A DNA stretch of 6,757 bases from UBA2256 sp964453055 (lineage in GTDB: Bacteria; Spirochaetota; Spirochaetia; Treponematales; Rectinemataceae), in NCBI GenBank assembly GCA_964453055.1, contig CAYVOD010000090.1, forward strand, positions 1 to 6,757. Direction: 5' to 3'. This document shows positions 5,356 to 6,757 of this stretch, in pieces (the stretch's first letter is position 1; each line of letters starts with the position of its first letter). The position numbers and the translations under genes are program-made. The notes under the pieces were generated by a model. That model was not told the origin of the DNA and did not search any database. It saw nothing but the letters and a program-made list of their open reading frames with translations.

Positions 5356-6152
5356 TCTGTGCGAAGGTTGAAACGCTCGATCCCGACGCAGGTCTTCGAT
5401 GAAGGATCGATACGGAAGAGTGCTCCGGACATGAAGGCATCGCCCTCGGCGGTCTCCATTTTATAGGGAATCTGGGTCAATGAGCGTTTTACGCATATTT
5501 CGGCTTTCACGCCGATGATCGAGTCTATCGGTCCCGTCATTCCAAGATCGGTGACATAGCCTGTCCCCTTGGGGAGGATCCGTTCGTCGGCGGTCGGGAC
5601 ATGGGTATGCGTACCAGCGACGACGCTCGCCCGACCATCCAGGTACCAGGCCAGGGCTTCCTTCTCCTCGGGGGATTCGGCGTGAAAATCGACGACGACG
5701 AAAGCTCCAGGGTGCTGGCGCCTCGCCTTTGCGACCAGCTCGTCTGCGGCCCTGAACGGACAGTCGATGGCGTAGAGCCCCTCTCTTCCCTGCAGGTTGA
5801 TCACCACCCATTCGAATGCCCGGCCTTTTAGGTGGAGGAATCCCTTGCCGGAAAGGCCTGGGGGATAATTGGCGGGCCTCAGCAGCGCCTGTTCCGCGTC
5901 GAGGAGCTCAGCCGCTTCCTTACGCTCCCAGACATGGTTGCCCGTGGTTACCGCAGAAACCCCGGCCTGAAGCATGATGCCCAGCTCTTCCTTGCCGATG
6001 CCGTAGCCTTTCTGGGCGTTTTCGCCGTTGGCGACCACCAGGTCGGCGGAGTTTTTCTTAGCGAGGGAGGGGAGAAGGGCGAAGAGGGCGCGTAAGCCCG
6101 GAGGGCCTACGATATCGCCCACCATGATCAGGGTAGCTTTGTGCTCGTTCAA
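5352..6152 (-). CDS. ymdB: YmdB-family metallophosphoesterase (2',3'-cyclic-nucleotide phosphodiesterase)
   Basis: A 266-residue cytoplasmic binuclear-metal phosphodiesterase; the Bacillus homologue is of nearly equal length (about 264) and hydrolyses cyclic nucleotides. All known metal-site residues can be seen: Asp13 in GDIVG, Glu44 and Asn45 in NGENA, Asn72 and His73 in TTGNHVWERKE, His157 in VDFHAES, and His182 and His184 in GTHTHVPTAD. RPANYPPG, INLQGR and the closing TDLGMTGPIDSIIG are further family marks. I chose a TTG at 6152: the first ATG in the conserved region (6125) would remove the first beta strand just before GDIVG. A GGAG lies 11 bases before the TTG, slightly far. The frame stays open upstream to 6275, but that part overlaps rny out of frame and looks non-coding. 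The gene begins 20 bases after the rny stop, the usual rny-ymdB operon order, suggesting a shared role in RNA turnover or signalling. Confidence 0.92.
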   Translation of the reverse strand: MNEHKATLIMVGDIVGPPGLRALFALLPSLAKKNSADLVVANGENAQKGYGIGKEELGIMLQAGVSAVTTGNHVWERKEAAELLDAEQALLRPANYPPGLSGKGFLHLKGRAFEWVVINLQGREGLYAIDCPFRAADELVAKARRQHPGAFVVVDFHAESPEEKEALAWYLDGRASVVAGTHTHVPTADERILPKGTGYVTDLGMTGPIDSIIGVKAEICVKRSLTQIPYKMETAEGDAFMSGALFRIDPSSKTCVGIERFNLRTD

Positions 6153-6172
6153 TGCCGTGGCCGCTCCAGAGC

Positions 6173-6757
6173 CTAGCGCGCGTACTCGACTATTCTGGTC
6201 TCCCTTATGATGGTGACCTTGATGCGGCCGGGATAGCGCAGGTCGGTTTCGATCTTCTTGGCGATGCTCTTGCAAAGTTCCCTGGCCTGGTCGTCGGAGA
6301 CGTTCTCGTAGTTGACCAGAATGCGAAGTTCGCGGCCGGCCTGGATGGCGAAAGCTTTGTCGACTCCCGAGAAGCTCTCGGCGATGGATTCCAGGTTCTC
6401 GAGGCGCTTGATGTAGTTGTCCAGAGTTTCGCGGCGAGCGCCGGGCCTGGCCGCCGAGATCGCGTCGGCGATCTGCACCACCACCGATTCGGGGCAGGAA
6501 GGCTCCACGTCGTTGTGGTGGGAACCGATGGCGTTGACCACCCTCGGGTCCTCGCCCATCTTGCGCACGAAATCCATGCCGCTTTCGGCGTGGTTCTGGT
6601 CCCCGTCGGTTTCCATGCCCTTGCCGATGTCGTGCAAGAGGGCGCCGCGCTTGGCGATTTCCCGGTTAAGCCCGATCTCGGCGGCCAGGAGGCCCGCGAT
6701 GACCGCGACTTCCTTGGAGTGGAAGAGGACGTTCTGCCCGTAGCTGGTGCGGAAGTA
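6173..6757 (-). CDS. rny: Ribonuclease Y, C-terminal part (gene runs off the right edge)
   Basis: The last 194 residues of RNase Y, the membrane-anchored endoribonuclease that starts mRNA decay in bacteria without RNase E as main enzyme. The fragment opens in frame at the window edge with RTSYGQNVLFHSKEVA (His13). It continues through the HD-domain centre LLHDIGKG (His42, Asp43), NHAESG (His56), SHHNDVEP (80-87) and the very conserved SAARPGARRE (101-110) and NYIKRLE. The C-terminal region ends with YPGRIKVTIIRETRIVEYAR, the family's standard terminus, so the 3' end is intact. The N-terminal membrane helix, coiled coil and KH domain lie outside the window, and no start codon is included. A TTG at 6637 is the interior leucine of LLHDIG and not a start. 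Transcription probably continues into ymdB, 20 bases downstream. Confidence 0.96.
   Translation of the reverse strand, partial: YFRTSYGQNVLFHSKEVAVIAGLLAAEIGLNREIAKRGALLHDIGKGMETDGDQNHAESGMDFVRKMGEDPRVVNAIGSHHNDVEPSCPESVVVQIADAISAARPGARRETLDNYIKRLENLESIAESFSGVDKAFAIQAGRELRILVNYENVSDDQARELCKSIAKKIETDLRYPGRIKVTIIRETRIVEYAR

Noticed and set aside
6173..6637. A complete 154-residue gene starting at 6637
   Set aside because: The TTG there is an internal leucine of the RNase Y HD motif, and the frame continues unbroken with conserved sequence to the window edge.

Overview
The window is an ordinary-looking piece of a GC-rich bacterial chromosome. It carries five protein genes whose families I recognise, a sixth known only from its first 29 codons, and one tRNA gene. 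RNase Y followed directly by a YmdB-type phosphodiesterase is a pair found in Firmicutes, spirochaetes and other RNase Y-using bacteria, and excludes a typical gammaproteobacterium. A free-standing biotin-dependent carboxyltransferase subunit next to a ferredoxin of 2-oxoacid oxidoreductase type suggests an anaerobe or fermenter. A spirochaete is my best guess, but the sequence does not prove it. I see no mobile element, CRISPR array, phage gene or toxin-antitoxin pair.

Left part (1-2216): a 4Fe-4S ferredoxin-like gene leaves the window leftward, and a carboxyltransferase gene of the OadA/PycB/transcarboxylase-5S family reads rightward. Between them (89-343) is a divergent control region. It holds a near-consensus leftward sigma70 promoter, a weaker rightward one and a strong Shine-Dalgarno site that fixes the carboxyltransferase start at 344. 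The carboxyltransferase has its metal-site residues but no biotin-carrier domain, so it must rely on a separate biotinyl protein. Both genes fit 2-oxoacid/oxaloacetate metabolism.

Middle part (2217-3518): an esterase of the hormone-sensitive-lipase family and a tRNA-Leu(GAG) are both on the minus strand. The tRNA has a near-consensus promoter and does not encode CCA. The 205 bases between tRNA and esterase contain hairpins and a T-tract that look like a terminator with a possible alternative fold.

Right part (3564-6757), all minus strand: the 3' end of rny, then ymdB 20 bases later, then a SulP-family anion transporter with a C-terminal STAS domain. rny and ymdB look like an operon. The transporter has its own promoter overlapping the ymdB stop codon. 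That promoter is placed so that transcription should start almost at the ATG, suggesting a leaderless mRNA.

I did not find an undescribed system. The most useful leads are the leaderless SulP transcript, the divergent promoter with a palindrome over its -10 box, the fold after the tRNA, and the missing biotin domain.
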